NCBI RefSeq assembly: GCF_001908185.1
Contig: NZ_LGHM01000060.1
Coordinates: forward strand, 1 to 43,026
DNA from: Bradyrhizobium sp. AS23.2
GTDB lineage: Bacteria; Pseudomonadota; Alphaproteobacteria; Rhizobiales; Xanthobacteraceae
Direction of reading: 5' to 3'
Length of the DNA: 43,026 nucleotides
This document shows positions 15,598 through 24,690 of this stretch, piece after piece. The notes below the pieces were generated by a model. It did no database searches. It saw only the letters and a program-made list of their open reading frames with translations, and had not been told where the DNA came from. The position numbers and the translations under genes were made by a program. How positions within the stretch are numbered: the first letter of the stretch is position 1; each line of letters opens with the position of its first letter.

Positions 15598-16458
15598 GTG
15601 ATTGCAGGTCTTGATATCAAGGAGATCGTCGAGCTCGCGTTGTTGTTGATCGCAACCGGCGCGCTCTCGGGATTTTTGGCCGGCGTGTTCGGCATCGGCG
15701 GCGGCGCGATTCTCGTGCCGGTGTTCTACGAATGCTTCCGCATCGCCGGCGTGCCGCTCGAGGTGCGGATGCCGCTCTGCGTTGGCACTTCGCTCGCGGT
15801 GATCATTCCAACATCGATTCGTTCGTTCCAGGCGCACTACAAGAGGGGCGCCGTCGACATGACGATCCTCCGCGTCTGGTGGCTGCCGATCGTGATCGGC
15901 GTCACCGTCGGCAGCGTCATCGCGCGTTACGCGCCGGAGCGGCTGTTCAAGATCGTGTTCGTCTGCGTCGCCTATTCGGCCGCAGCGCGTCTCATCTTTG
16001 CCCGCGAAGGCTGGAAGTTTGGCGACGATCTGCCGAAGGGCCCGTTGATGCGCATCTACGGCTTCTGCGTCGGCATCCTGTCGACGCTGATGGGCATCGG
16101 CGGCGGCCTGTTCTCCAATTTGCTGATGACGTTTTACGGTCGCCCGATCCACCAGGCGGTCGCGACCTCATCGGCGCTCGCGGTGCTAATCTCGATCCCC
16201 GGCGCGCTCGGCTACATCTACGCCGGCTGGCCGGCGGCGGCGACCTATCCGGCCGTCGCAGCCCTGCAAATCCCCTTCGCGCTCGGTTACGTCTCGCTAA
16301 TCGGCGCCGTGCTGGTGATGCCGATGAGCCTCGTCACCGCACCGTTAGGTGTGAGAGCCGCGCATGCGATGTCGAAACGGACGCTGGAGGTGGCGTTCGG
16401 CTGCTATCTGTTTATCGTCGGCAGCCGGTTTGTGATGAGTTTGGTAGGCGGGCAGTAG
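15598..16458 (+). CDS. TSUP-family (TauE/SafE) membrane transporter
   Basis: The 286-residue protein has about eight hydrophobic helices and the two internally repeated glycine motifs of the TauE/SafE family, AGVFGIGGGAILVPVF in the N-terminal half and LMGIGGGLFSNLLMT in the C-terminal half. Such proteins export sulfite, organosulfonates or related anions across the inner membrane; the substrate is not deducible here. The start is taken as GTG 15598 (V-I-A-G-L-D, read as Met), the position where family similarity begins. The open frame upstream of this point reads as non-coding. It is monocistronic and divergent from sdhC. Confidence 0.88.
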   Translation: MIAGLDIKEIVELALLLIATGALSGFLAGVFGIGGGAILVPVFYECFRIAGVPLEVRMPLCVGTSLAVIIPTSIRSFQAHYKRGAVDMTILRVWWLPIVIGVTVGSVIARYAPERLFKIVFVCVAYSAAARLIFAREGWKFGDDLPKGPLMRIYGFCVGILSTLMGIGGGLFSNLLMTFYGRPIHQAVATSSALAVLISIPGALGYIYAGWPAAATYPAVAALQIPFALGYVSLIGAVLVMPMSLVTAPLGVRAAHAMSKRTLEVAFGCYLFIVGSRFVMSLVGGQ

Positions 16459-16466
16459 TCGGTGAA

Positions 16467-16964
16467 TTAGTCTTTCAATCGCACTTCGCTGTGCCGCCAC
16501 ATCCGAAGATCGCCTATCCCTTCGATCCGATCGGTGTCCGCAAGTACCTTCAATCGTGCTGCGATCATTTCGTAACTGATCGGCAACTCCAGTTCCTTGC
16601 AGCGGTCCATCACAAGACCCACCATCATGGCGGTCTTCCGCCAAGTCGGTTTCATGGCCGAGAAAATGATCTCGTCGAACCGTTCCTCAGTCACTGCTGG
16701 TGGGAGGCGCACATCATCCCATGTTAGCTCGCTGCTGATTGTGGGCGGCTCCCACTCAGGCTTCGGGGGCTCCAGATCCGGATACTGTTCGTAAATCGGC
16801 TGGAGTAACTCGTCCTCTAAAGCGCCAACGACGCCGTCGAGCCAGTCTCCCAGCTTGATCCGCTCCGCTTTGCCAAGCCCCGCGATCGCCATTCGAGCCC
16901 GATCCAATGCCGCGCACGCATCAAGGAGATGATGGTTGATCCGGACAGCTTGCTCGAGTTTCAT
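16467..16964 (-). CDS. hypothetical protein with DUF3658-like C-terminus
   Basis: A 165-residue cytoplasmic protein starting MKLEQAVRINHHLLDACAAL, helical at first, with an acidic/proline middle (EPPKPEWEPP) and a compact C-terminal part ending LKVLADTDRIEGIGDLRMWR and SEVRLKD. That ending resembles the winged-helix-like tail of DUF3658 proteins (arginine-rich helix, R-I-E, then M-x-SEVRL); this is a tentative match made by eye. It converges on the TSUP gene 8 bases away and precedes the matB gene on the same strand. Function unknown. Confidence 0.6.
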   Translation of the reverse strand: MKLEQAVRINHHLLDACAALDRARMAIAGLGKAERIKLGDWLDGVVGALEDELLQPIYEQYPDLEPPKPEWEPPTISSELTWDDVRLPPAVTEERFDEIIFSAMKPTWRKTAMMVGLVMDRCKELELPISYEMIAARLKVLADTDRIEGIGDLRMWRHSEVRLKD

Positions 16965-16984
16965 GCGTCCCCCCGATTGCGCCC

Positions 16985-18514
16985 CTATTTCTTCGTGTAA
17001 ATATCCTTGTACGTATCGCGCAAAATGTTCTTCTGCACCTTGCCCATGGTGTTGCGCGGCAGCTCGTCGACGACGAAGACGCGCTTGGGCATCTTGAATT
17101 TGGCGAGCCGGCCGTCGAGCGCCGTCAGCACCGCGGCTTCGGTGACATCGGCGCCCTTGTTGCAGACCAGCACCGCGGTGACGCCTTCGCCGAAATCGGC
17201 ATGCGGCACGCCGATCACGGCGGACTCGATCACGCCGGGCATGGCGTCGATCTCGCTCTCGATTTCCTTCGGATAGACGTTGAAGCCGCCGGAGATCACC
17301 AGATCCTTGCCCCGGCCGAGAATGTGGACGTAGCCCTTGGCGTCGATCTTGCCGAGATCGCCGGTGATGAAGAAGCCGTCGGGCCGAAATTCCGACTTGG
17401 TCTTCTCCGGCATGCGCCAGTAGCCCTTGAAGACGTTCGAGCCCTTCACCTCGATCATGCCGATCTCCTCGCGCGGCAATTCCTTGCCGGTCTCGGGGTC
17501 GGTGACCCGCACAGAGACGCCGGGCAGCGGGAAGCCGACTGCGCCCGGCACGCGCTCGCCGTCATAGGGGTTCGACGTGTTCATGTTGGTTTCGGTCATG
17601 CCATAGCGCTCGAGCACGGCATGTCCCGTGCGCGCCGACCATTCGCGATGGGTTTCGGCCAGCAGCGGCGCGGAGCCCGAGATGAACAGCCGCATGTGTT
17701 TTGTGGTGTCGCGCGACAGCGCGGGATTCTGCAGTAGCCGCGTGTAGAAGGTCGGAACGCCCATCAGCACCGTGGCACGCGCCATCAGCTTGATGATCAA
17801 GTCGGGGTCGAGCTTGGGCAGGAAGATCATCGACGCCCGGGCGAACAGCGTCACGTTGGTCGCCACGAACAGGCCGTGGGTGTGGTAGATCGGCAGCGCG
17901 TGGATCAGCACGTCCGTGTCCGTGAAGCGCCAGTAGTCGACGAGACTTAGCGAGTTCGACGCCAGATTGTCGTGCGTCAGCATCGCGCCCTTGGAGCGCC
18001 CCGTCGTGCCCGACGTGTACAGGATCGCGGCAAGATCATCGCCCGCCCGCACCACTGTGGTGAATTCGCTGTTCGCCTTCTCGGCGGCCTCGGTCAGCGA
18101 GCCTTTGCCATCAGGCCCGAGCGTCTCGACCTTGGCCTTCACCTTGGCGGCGATCGGGGCGAGCCCCTCCGCCTTGGAAGGATCGCAGACCACCAGCGAA
18201 GGCTCGGCGTCGCCGATGAAGTAATCGAGCTCGTTCAGCGTATAGGCGGTGTTGAGCGGCAAATAGACCGCGCCGGCCCGCACGGTCGCGAGGTACAGCA
18301 CGATATTGGCGACGGACTTCTCAACCTGCACCGCGACGCGGTCGCCGGGCTTCACCCCGCGCGCGACCAGCACGTTCGCCATCTGGCCCGCACGCGCGAT
18401 CAGATCGCCATAGCTGATATGGGCGCACGCATGCGTTTCGATCGCGAGGCGCTTTGGATCGTCGAGGCCGTCGAACAGGCGGGAAAACAGGTTGGCGTTG
18501 GCTGCTTGGTTCAT
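16985..18514 (-). CDS. matB: malonyl-CoA synthase (acyl-adenylate-forming)
   Basis: A 509-residue ANL-superfamily enzyme from ATG 18514. It has the P-loop LYTSGTTGRSKGAMLTHDNL, the adenylate motif YGMTETNMNTSNPYDGERVP, the hinge GDLGKIDAKGYVHILGRGKD and the C-terminal catalytic Lys in PRNTMGKVQKN. The overall sequence matches MatB of Rhodopseudomonas/Rhizobium, which makes malonyl-CoA from malonate, ATP and CoA and tolerates methylmalonate. In rhizobia it lets cells use malonate. No malonate transporter or decarboxylase is adjacent. An in-frame Met 7 codons upstream is less likely because family similarity begins at MNQAAN. Confidence 0.9.
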   Translation of the reverse strand: MNQAANANLFSRLFDGLDDPKRLAIETHACAHISYGDLIARAGQMANVLVARGVKPGDRVAVQVEKSVANIVLYLATVRAGAVYLPLNTAYTLNELDYFIGDAEPSLVVCDPSKAEGLAPIAAKVKAKVETLGPDGKGSLTEAAEKANSEFTTVVRAGDDLAAILYTSGTTGRSKGAMLTHDNLASNSLSLVDYWRFTDTDVLIHALPIYHTHGLFVATNVTLFARASMIFLPKLDPDLIIKLMARATVLMGVPTFYTRLLQNPALSRDTTKHMRLFISGSAPLLAETHREWSARTGHAVLERYGMTETNMNTSNPYDGERVPGAVGFPLPGVSVRVTDPETGKELPREEIGMIEVKGSNVFKGYWRMPEKTKSEFRPDGFFITGDLGKIDAKGYVHILGRGKDLVISGGFNVYPKEIESEIDAMPGVIESAVIGVPHADFGEGVTAVLVCNKGADVTEAAVLTALDGRLAKFKMPKRVFVVDELPRNTMGKVQKNILRDTYKDIYTKK

Positions 18515-18600
18515 GCAAGATTTCCTCGACCGCAAGGCGGGTCAAAACCGAGGGCTGGATTAGCAAAAACCGCCCCGATGAAGCAACGGAGACAGTTGGC

Positions 18601-19362
18601 ATGACCAGAAACGGGAAACGCGTGGCCTGGGTCACGGGCGGCGGCAGCGGGATCGGGGAGGCCGGCGCCGAGGCGCTCGCGGCCGACGGCTGGACGGTGG
18701 TGGTCTCCGGCCGCCGCAAGGACGCCCTGGATACCGTGGTTGCGAAGATCACTGGGGACGGCGGGGTGGCCGAGGCCATTGCGCTGGACGTGTCTGACGC
18801 CAGCGAAGCCCAGAAGGCGGCCGATCAGATCGTCGCAAAGCACGGCCGTATCGACCTGCTCGTGAACAATGCCGGCATCAACGTTCCCAAGCGGAGCTGG
18901 AAGGATATGGAACTGGAGGGCTGGGACAAGCTCGTTCAGGTCAATCTCAACGGCGTGCTCTATTGCATGCGCGCGGTGCTGCCGACGATGCGCAAGCAGC
19001 GGGACGGCTCGATCATCAACGTCTCGTCCTGGGCCGGCCGTCATGTCTCGAAGATGCCGGGCCCGGCCTACACGACAACCAAACATGCGGTGCTGGCGCT
19101 GACCCATTCCTTCAACATGGACGAAGGCGTCAACGGCTTGCGCGCCTGCTGCCTGATGCCGGGCGAGGTGGCGACCCCAATCCTCAAGCTGCGCCCGGTG
19201 GTGCCGAGCGAGGAGGAGCAGGCCAAGATGCTGCAATCCGAAGACCTCGGCCGCACCATCGCTTTCATCGCGTCGATGCCGCCGCGCGTCTGCATCAACG
19301 AGCTCCTGATCAGCCCGACGCATAATCGCGGTTTCATCCAGACGCCCGCGAACAGGGATTGA
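18601..19362 (+). CDS. SDR-family oxidoreductase
   Basis: A 253-residue short-chain dehydrogenase with the cofactor motif VTGGGSGIGEAGAEAL near residue 10, LVNNAGIN near 85, catalytic Ser in NVSSWAG and YTTTK as the Tyr-X3-Lys site. The reaction is NAD(P)-dependent alcohol/ketone conversion on an unknown substrate. The frame is open for 49 codons before ATG 18601, but GGAG lies 9 bases upstream of it and the MTRNGKRVAWVTGGG start is standard. It is transcribed away from matB, and the 86-base gap must hold both promoters. Unlike the SDR gene at 5040, its GC-rich codon use matches the chromosome. Confidence 0.92.
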   Translation: MTRNGKRVAWVTGGGSGIGEAGAEALAADGWTVVVSGRRKDALDTVVAKITGDGGVAEAIALDVSDASEAQKAADQIVAKHGRIDLLVNNAGINVPKRSWKDMELEGWDKLVQVNLNGVLYCMRAVLPTMRKQRDGSIINVSSWAGRHVSKMPGPAYTTTKHAVLALTHSFNMDEGVNGLRACCLMPGEVATPILKLRPVVPSEEEQAKMLQSEDLGRTIAFIASMPPRVCINELLISPTHNRGFIQTPANRD

Positions 19363-19390
19363 GACGCGTAGACCGCGCCGCAATCTCTCC

Positions 19391-19537
19391 TCGTCGTCCC
19401 GGGGCGCGACGAAGTCGCGAGCCCGGGACCCATAACCACAGGATGTGGTTTGGCGGAGACTCGTGGTTGCCATCTCATGCCCCAACTCCTCCCTGTGGTT
19501 ATGGGTCCGGATCGGCGCTGCCCTTGTCCGGGACGAC
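19391..19537. repeat. palindromic repeat, 'CATAACCACAGG' type
   Basis: Outer arms CGTCGTCCCGG and CCGGGACGAC enclose inner arms GGGACCCATAACCACAGG (19425-19442) and CCTGTGGTTATGGGTCC (19492-19508). A half copy of the inner arm occurs at the end of rimM (37535-37569). It fills much of the 390-base gap after the SDR gene, where no gene is seen. Confidence 0.8.
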
Positions 19538-19752
19538 AGCGGAGTGTGTGGATCGCGCTTCCCCACACGGACACGCCGCAGCATAGTTTCACGCATCACA
19601 ATAAATTATTCCTCGAAACCGCCTCGCGACACCTCCCGTAGTTCGGCCAACGACGGCGCTGCTGCTTCACGTAACGACTGCCGCGAGCCGTCGTTGTTGC
19701 CCAACTCAAATCGCCGGCGACTGCCGGTCACAATGCAATCGGGAGACTCTCC

Positions 19753-20307
19753 ATGTCGAAGCGTATTGCCTATCTCGCTGCCGCCGCCTTCAGCGCACTG
19801 GCCATCACCGCGACCGTCGTTGCGCCGGTCAGCGCCGAGCAGAAGACCGTCATGGTCGGCGGCGCCGCGATGTTCCCCTCGAAGAACATCGTCCAGAACG
19901 CCGTCAACTCGAAGGACCACACCACGCTGGTGGCGGCGGTGAAGGCCGCCGGCCTGGTGCCGACGCTGGAAGGCAAGGGTCCGTTCACTGTCTTCGCGCC
20001 GACCAACGCCGCCTTCGGCAAGCTGCCTGCCGGCACCGTCGACAATCTCGTCAAGCCCGAGAACAAGGCGACGCTGACCAAGATCCTCACCTACCATGTC
20101 GTGCCCGGAAAGCTCGAAGCCTCCGACCTCACCGATGGCAAGAAGTTGAAGACCGCCGAAGGCGAGGAACTCACGGTGAAGAAGCAGGCCGGCAAGACCT
20201 GGATCGTCGATGCCAAGGGCGGCACCTCGATGGTGACGATTTCCAACGTCAACCAGTCGAACGGCGTCATCCATGTGGTCGACACCGTGCTGATGCCGGC
20301 GACGTAA
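19753..20307 (+). CDS. secreted fasciclin-domain protein
   Basis: A 184-residue protein with a signal peptide (1 to about 28, ending VSAEQ) and a single FAS1 (fasciclin) domain. Diagnostic FAS1 elements are HTTLVAAVKAAGLVPTLEGK, PFTVFAPTNAAFGKLPAGTV, YHVVPGKLEASDL and GVIHVVDTVLMP. FAS1 proteins are extracellular or periplasmic adhesion-type modules, and single-domain bacterial versions are common in rhizobia. It is followed by its own terminator and precedes the cytochrome b/molybdoenzyme pair. ATG 19753 has GGGAGA upstream. Confidence 0.92.
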   Translation: MSKRIAYLAAAAFSALAITATVVAPVSAEQKTVMVGGAAMFPSKNIVQNAVNSKDHTTLVAAVKAAGLVPTLEGKGPFTVFAPTNAAFGKLPAGTVDNLVKPENKATLTKILTYHVVPGKLEASDLTDGKKLKTAEGEELTVKKQAGKTWIVDAKGGTSMVTISNVNQSNGVIHVVDTVLMPAT

Positions 20308-20353
20308 CACCGCGACGTCCTGTTTCATCCCCAAACCAGGATGCGACGAAACG

Positions 20354-20381
20354 GCGAGCCGGGGGCGCCCGGCTCGCTTTA
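20354..20381 (+). terminator. intrinsic terminator after the fasciclin gene
   Basis: GCGAGCCGGG / CCCGGCTCGC form a 10-bp stem followed by TTTATT, 47 bases after the fasciclin stop codon. Confidence 0.7.
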
Positions 20382-20490
20382 TTGTGACCACGACAGCCTG
20401 ACGGCATCGATTCGATCGCGGCCAGGGCGTAACGAAAGCGGAAGCATCGGCGTATATTGACCGACACACGACGTTCAGGACGGAACCATC

Positions 20491-21120
20491 ATGTCGAGCC
20501 TCACCGTAATCGACGAGCAGGTCGCAGCTACCCCGGCCAAAGTGATCCAGCCGGCCTGGGTCCGCCTCATGCATTGGGTCAACGCGCTGGCCATGATCCT
20601 GATGATCCTGTCGGGCTGGCAGATCTACAACGCCTCGCCGCTGTTCGGTTTCAGCTTCCCGCGCGAGTACACGCTTGGCGGCTGGCTCGGCGGCGGCCTG
20701 CTCTGGCACTTTGCGGCGATGTGGCTCCTGATGATCAACGGCCTTGCCTATGTCATCACGGGCCTCGCCACCGGCCGCTTCCGCAAAAAACTGCTGCCGA
20801 TCACGTCGTCGGGCGTGCTTCACGACGTCCGGGCGGCGCTGACCTTCAGGCTCGGCCATGACGATCTCACCGTCTACAATTACGTGCAGCGCCTGCTCTA
20901 TGCCGGCATCATCGTGGTCGGTGTGCTGATCGTGCTGTCGGGGCTGTCGATGTGGAAACCGGTGCAGCTCTACTATCTCGTGATGCTATTCGGCGACTAT
21001 CCCACCGCGCGCTACGTCCACTTCTTCTGCATGGCCGCGATCTGCGCCTTCCTCGTCATTCACGTCCTGCTTGCGCTGCTGGTGCCGAAGAGCCTGCGGG
21101 CGATGATCATTGGCCGCTGA
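20491..21120 (+). CDS. cytochrome b/b6-type membrane subunit
   Basis: A 209-residue integral membrane protein with about four helices and paired His residues suited to haem b (RLMHWVNALAMILMILSGWQ, LLWHFAAMWLLM, AAICAFLVIHVLLALL). It belongs to the cytochrome b561/Ni-Fe-hydrogenase b-subunit type, which shuttles electrons between quinone and a periplasmic oxidoreductase. The stop codon lies 14 bases before the start of the molybdopterin oxidoreductase, so the two probably form one enzyme, with this subunit as membrane anchor and electron conduit. Confidence 0.88.
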   Translation: MSSLTVIDEQVAATPAKVIQPAWVRLMHWVNALAMILMILSGWQIYNASPLFGFSFPREYTLGGWLGGGLLWHFAAMWLLMINGLAYVITGLATGRFRKKLLPITSSGVLHDVRAALTFRLGHDDLTVYNYVQRLLYAGIIVVGVLIVLSGLSMWKPVQLYYLVMLFGDYPTARYVHFFCMAAICAFLVIHVLLALLVPKSLRAMIIGR

Positions 21121-21134
21121 TTAGGAGAACCATC

Positions 21135-21917
21135 ATGGCCAAGCGTTCATTCCTGATCCCCGGCGTCGATAAGCGGCTGCTGATCAAGGACTCCATCAAG
21201 ACGATGCCGGACCTCACCCGCCGCCGCTTCATCGCGGGCGGCGCCAGCTTGGGCGCGCTGACGCTGCTCACCGGCTGCGACGTGATCGACTCGTCCTCGG
21301 CCGAGGAGATGCTGAAGACGGTCTCGAAATTCAACGACGCCGTGCAGGACTTCATCTTCAATCCCGATGCGCTGGCGCCGACCTTCCCAGAGAGCGCGAT
21401 CACGAAGCCATTCCCGTTCAACGCCTATTACGATCTCGACGATGCGCCGGAGATCGAGGCCGATGACTGGAAGCTCGAGGTGCGCGGTCTCGTCGACAAC
21501 AAGAAGTCGTGGACGCTGCCCGAGTTGTACAATCTGCCGCAGGTGTCGCAGATCACCCGCCACATCTGCGTCGAGGGCTGGAGCGCGATCGGAAGCTGGA
21601 CCGGCACCCCCTTGCGCGATTTCCTCAAGCTGATCGGCGCCGACACGCGCGCGAAATATGTCTGGTTCCAGTGCGCCGACAAGGACGGCTACAACTCGCC
21701 TCTGGACATGCGCAGCGCCCTGCATCCGCAGACCCAGATGACGTTCAAATACGCGAACGAGATCCTGCCGCGTGCCTACGGCTTCCCGATGAAGATCCGC
21801 GTGCCGACCAAGCTCGGCTTCAAGAACCCGAAATACGTGATCTCGATGGAAGTCACCAACGACTACAAGGGCGGCTACTGGGAAGACCAGGGCTACAATT
21901 CGTTCAGCGGGAACTGA
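21135..21917 (+). CDS. Tat-exported molybdopterin-dependent oxidoreductase (SUOX/MsrP-like)
   Basis: A 260-residue periplasmic enzyme of the sulfite-oxidase fold. The leader carries twin arginines (LTRRRFIAGGASLGALTLLT, residues 28-47) and then GC at 47-48, which together read as a Tat signal ending in a possible lipobox (LTGC). The catalytic part has RHICVEGWSAIGSWTG, where Cys145 is the expected molybdenum ligand, and YNSPLDMRSALHP. ATG 21135 has AGGAGA upstream. The partner cytochrome b is directly before it. Family members oxidise or reduce sulfite, methionine sulfoxide or similar; which one is unknown here. Confidence 0.9.
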   Translation: MAKRSFLIPGVDKRLLIKDSIKTMPDLTRRRFIAGGASLGALTLLTGCDVIDSSSAEEMLKTVSKFNDAVQDFIFNPDALAPTFPESAITKPFPFNAYYDLDDAPEIEADDWKLEVRGLVDNKKSWTLPELYNLPQVSQITRHICVEGWSAIGSWTGTPLRDFLKLIGADTRAKYVWFQCADKDGYNSPLDMRSALHPQTQMTFKYANEILPRAYGFPMKIRVPTKLGFKNPKYVISMEVTNDYKGGYWEDQGYNSFSGN

Positions 21918-21923
21918 TGGCTT

Positions 21924-22041
21924 CGTAGGGTGGGTTAGCCGAAGGCGTAACCCACCAACTTCGTTCGGCAAACGCGGAAGCATGGTGGGTTACGCCAGCG
22001 GTCTGCGCTTCGCGCAGTCCGCAGGGCTAACCCACCCTACG
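21924..22041. repeat. palindromic repeat, 'GTAGGGTGGGTTAGCC' type, copy 1
   Basis: Arms CGTAGGGTGGGTTAGCC and GGCTAACCCACCCTACG (the latter as read on the plus strand, without its first bases) enclose inner GTAACCCACC / GGTGGGTTAC. The element begins just after the molybdoenzyme stop, and its right arm supplies the TAG stop of the MFS gene on the minus strand. Confidence 0.85.
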
Positions 22042-23236
22042 GCACGGAACCCTTCGGCCCCACCTTTCGCTGGCACAGTGCTGCCACCGCCCCCAACGCC
22101 AGCAGTGCCGCCGACACATTCAGCGCATAGGACAAACTGCCCAGCGCATCCGTGATCGCGCCGACCACGATCGGGCCGAGTGTCTGGCCGACGCCGAACG
22201 AGATCGTCATCGCGGCGATCGCGGTCGGCCATACCTCCGGCGGATAGTTGAAGCGCACGAAAGCCGTGGTCGAGCCGACCACGGCGAAGAATGCGACGCC
22301 GAACACGACCGCAGAGACCCCGAGCCACGCGGGCGAATGCCCAAGCATCGGCAAGGCCGCGCCGAGCGCGTTGGTGCCGAGGATGATCGCGGTGGCAAGT
22401 CCGCCGCGGTCGAGCGCCAGCACGCCGCGCCAGGCCCAGGGCGTGACGAAGGCGCTGAGGCCGATCAGGCCCCAGAACGCGGCCTGCGCCGCGGCGCCGC
22501 CGCCGCCGTCGCGCACATAGGCGATCATGAAGGTCATGTAGGCGATGTAGCCGGCGCCGAACAGGAAGTAGCCGGCGAGATAGATCAGCACGGGAAGAAT
22601 TGCGAAGGAGGCGTGAGCGCCTTGGTTGAAGCGCGCCCTGCTCTCGATGCGAATCAGGAACAGTGGGATCGTCATCGCGACGGACAGCAGCGTAAGTGCC
22701 CACCATACGATCCACCACGAGCCCGGCCCGAAATACTGGAGCGTGAACGGGGCGATCAGCCCCGAGGAGAGAATGCCGATGCCGGGCCCGGCATAGAACA
22801 GGCTGAGGAGGAAATTGGCCCGCTCCGGGCGCGACTGCGCGATGGTCGCGGCCAGCGCGCCGCCGGCGACGAAGCCGACTGCGGCGCCGAGGCCCAGCAC
22901 GAGGCGCGCGAGGCTCAGCGCGACGAAATTGCCGGTCAGCGCACACACCGCCAGCGCGGCGACGCAGGCCAGGGTTCCGCCGCGGATCGCGGCCGCCCAG
23001 CCGATGCGCTGGATCAGCCGGGACGCCATCAGAGCGCCCACGAGATACCCGACGGCGTTGATGGTGTTCATGAAGCCGGCGGCCGAGTATGACCATCCGA
23101 GGGACTCCCGCATGTCGGGCAGCACCAGCGCATAGGCAAAGCGGCCGATACCGAGCCCGACGGTCGCGGCCAGCGACATGGTCAGGATCAGCCGCGCGGG
23201 ATGCGGGTTGGGTGAGGGGCGGTCAGGGGCGTGCAA
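22037..23236 (-). CDS. YbfB/YjiJ-family MFS transporter
   Basis: About 399 residues with 12 predicted membrane helices and the pattern of this MFS subfamily: TVGLGIGRFAYALVLPDMRE near the start, GYLVGALMASRLIQRIGWAA, and a mirrored second half (FGVGQTLGPIVVGAITDALG). It is an inner-membrane transporter of unknown substrate. The frame is open further upstream, but similarity starts around the residue block SPNPHPARLI, and TTG 23236 with a GGAG 8 bases before it is my preferred start; this is uncertain. The stop codon lies inside a palindromic repeat. Confidence 0.88.
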   Translation of the reverse strand: MHAPDRPSPNPHPARLILTMSLAATVGLGIGRFAYALVLPDMRESLGWSYSAAGFMNTINAVGYLVGALMASRLIQRIGWAAAIRGGTLACVAALAVCALTGNFVALSLARLVLGLGAAVGFVAGGALAATIAQSRPERANFLLSLFYAGPGIGILSSGLIAPFTLQYFGPGSWWIVWWALTLLSVAMTIPLFLIRIESRARFNQGAHASFAILPVLIYLAGYFLFGAGYIAYMTFMIAYVRDGGGGAAAQAAFWGLIGLSAFVTPWAWRGVLALDRGGLATAIILGTNALGAALPMLGHSPAWLGVSAVVFGVAFFAVVGSTTAFVRFNYPPEVWPTAIAAMTISFGVGQTLGPIVVGAITDALGSLSYALNVSAALLALGAVAALCQRKVGPKGSVP

Positions 23237-23347
23237 GGGGTGCTCCGGCGATCGCCATAGTGGCAGGCCCTGCCTGTCTTGCACAGCCGCGCCCCGGCAA
23301 TGGTGTCTTGCCAAGCGCGCAACGCCGCTCTAGCACTCCGGCCGAAC

Positions 23348-23457
23348 CGTCATTCCGGGACGCGCCGATAGGCGCGGGCCCGGAATCCATTTTCCAGCTT
23401 GCGCTGTGGCCCGATGGATTCCGGGCTCGCTCGCTGTGCTCGCGCCCCGGAATGACG
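23348..23457. repeat. palindromic repeat, 'GTCATTCCGGG' type
   Basis: Arms CGTCATTCCGGG and CCCCGGAATGACG, with inner GGAATCCAT / ATGGATTCC pairing, form a long stem-loop of about 110 bases. It lies 25 bases before leuB, in its likely leader. Confidence 0.75.
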
Positions 23458-23481
23458 ACACAGGATTGAGAGGAATCGACC

Positions 23482-24594
23482 ATGGCGACCCACAAACTGC
23501 TGCTGCTCCCCGGCGACGGTATCGGCCCCGAGGTGATGGGCGAGGTGAAGCGGCTGATCGACTGGCTCAATGTATCAGGCATTGCCAAGTTCGAGACCGA
23601 CACCGGCCTCGTCGGCGGCGCCGCCTATGACGCGCACAAGGTCTCGATCTCCGAGGGCGACATGGCCAAGGCCAAGGATGCCGACGCCGTGATTTTCGGC
23701 GCGGTCGGCGGCCCGAAGTGGGATGCGGTGCCCTATGAGGTGCGCCCCGAAGCCGGCCTGCTCCGTCTGCGCAAGGACCTCGCTTTGTTCGCCAACCTCC
23801 GTCCCGCCGTGTGCTATCCGGCGCTGGCGGACGCCTCGAGCCTGAAGCGTGAGGCGATCGAGGGGCTCGACATCGTCATCGTGCGCGAGCTCACCGGCGG
23901 CGTCTATTTCGGCGAGCCCAAGACCATCACCGATCTCGGCAACGGCCAGAAGCGCGCCATCGATACCCAGGTCTACGACACCTATGAGATCGAGCGCATC
24001 GCCCGCGTCGCCTTCGAACTCGCCAAGAAGCGTCGCAACAAGGTGACGTCGATGGAAAAGCGCAACGTCATGAAGTCGGGCGTGCTCTGGAACGAGGTCG
24101 TGACGCAGGTCCACAAGCGCGAATATCCGGACGTGACGCTCGAGCACCAGCTCGCCGATTCCGGCGGCATGATGCTGGTGAAGTGGCCGAAGCAGTTCGA
24201 CGTCATCGTCACCGACAATTTGTTCGGCGACATGCTCTCCGATATCGCGGCGATGCTCACCGGCTCGCTCGGCATGCTGCCCTCGGCCTCGCTCGGCGAG
24301 GTCGACGTCAAGAGCAAGAAGCGCAAGGCGCTCTACGAGCCCGTGCACGGTTCGGCGCCCGACATTGCCGGCAAGGGTCTCGCCAATCCGATCGCGATGA
24401 TCTCGTCCTTCGGCATGGCGCTGCGCTACTCCTTCGACATGGGCGCGCTGGCCGACAAGGTCGATGCCGCGATCGCCGCCGTGCTCGCCAGCGGCCTGCG
24501 CACCGCCGACATCAAGTCGGAAGGCACGACGGCCGCGTCGACCACGCAGATGGGCGAAGCGATCCTGAAGGAATTGCAGAAGCTGCACGCGTAA
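23482..24594 (+). CDS. leuB: 3-isopropylmalate dehydrogenase
   Basis: The 370-residue enzyme catalyses the NAD-dependent oxidative decarboxylation of 3-isopropylmalate in leucine synthesis. It shows the family start [17 protein letters not shown], the substrate region [33 protein letters not shown] and the C-terminal nucleotide-binding segment [22 protein letters not shown] 23482 follows GAGAGGAA. It is unlinked from leuC and leuD (both minus strand further on), as usual in Bradyrhizobium. Cytoplasmic homodimer by family. Confidence 0.98.
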   Translation: MATHKLLLLPGDGIGPEVMGEVKRLIDWLNVSGIAKFETDTGLVGGAAYDAHKVSISEGDMAKAKDADAVIFGAVGGPKWDAVPYEVRPEAGLLRLRKDLALFANLRPAVCYPALADASSLKREAIEGLDIVIVRELTGGVYFGEPKTITDLGNGQKRAIDTQVYDTYEIERIARVAFELAKKRRNKVTSMEKRNVMKSGVLWNEVVTQVHKREYPDVTLEHQLADSGGMMLVKWPKQFDVIVTDNLFGDMLSDIAAMLTGSLGMLPSASLGEVDVKSKKRKALYEPVHGSAPDIAGKGLANPIAMISSFGMALRYSFDMGALADKVDAAIAAVLASGLRTADIKSEGTTAASTTQMGEAILKELQKLHA

Positions 24595-24610
24595 CGGCAA
24601 GCGCCGCCAT

Positions 24611-24671
24611 CGTAGGGTGGGTTAGCCGCGCGGACCGCGCTTCGCGCAGCCGCACAGCTAACCCACCCTAC
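24611..24671. repeat. palindromic repeat, 'GTAGGGTGGGTTAGCC' type, copy 2 (short)
   Basis: A shorter form: CGTAGGGTGGGTTAGCC followed by a GCGCTTCGCGC loop and then GCTAACCCACCCTAC. It lies 16 bases after the leuB stop. Confidence 0.85.
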
Positions 24672-24690
24672 AAGGCCTCATCACAAACAA

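Noticed and set aside
20952..21134. upstream extension of the molybdoenzyme gene
   Set aside because: It overlaps the cytochrome b gene in another frame; ATG 21135 has its own AGGAGA site and begins the Tat leader.
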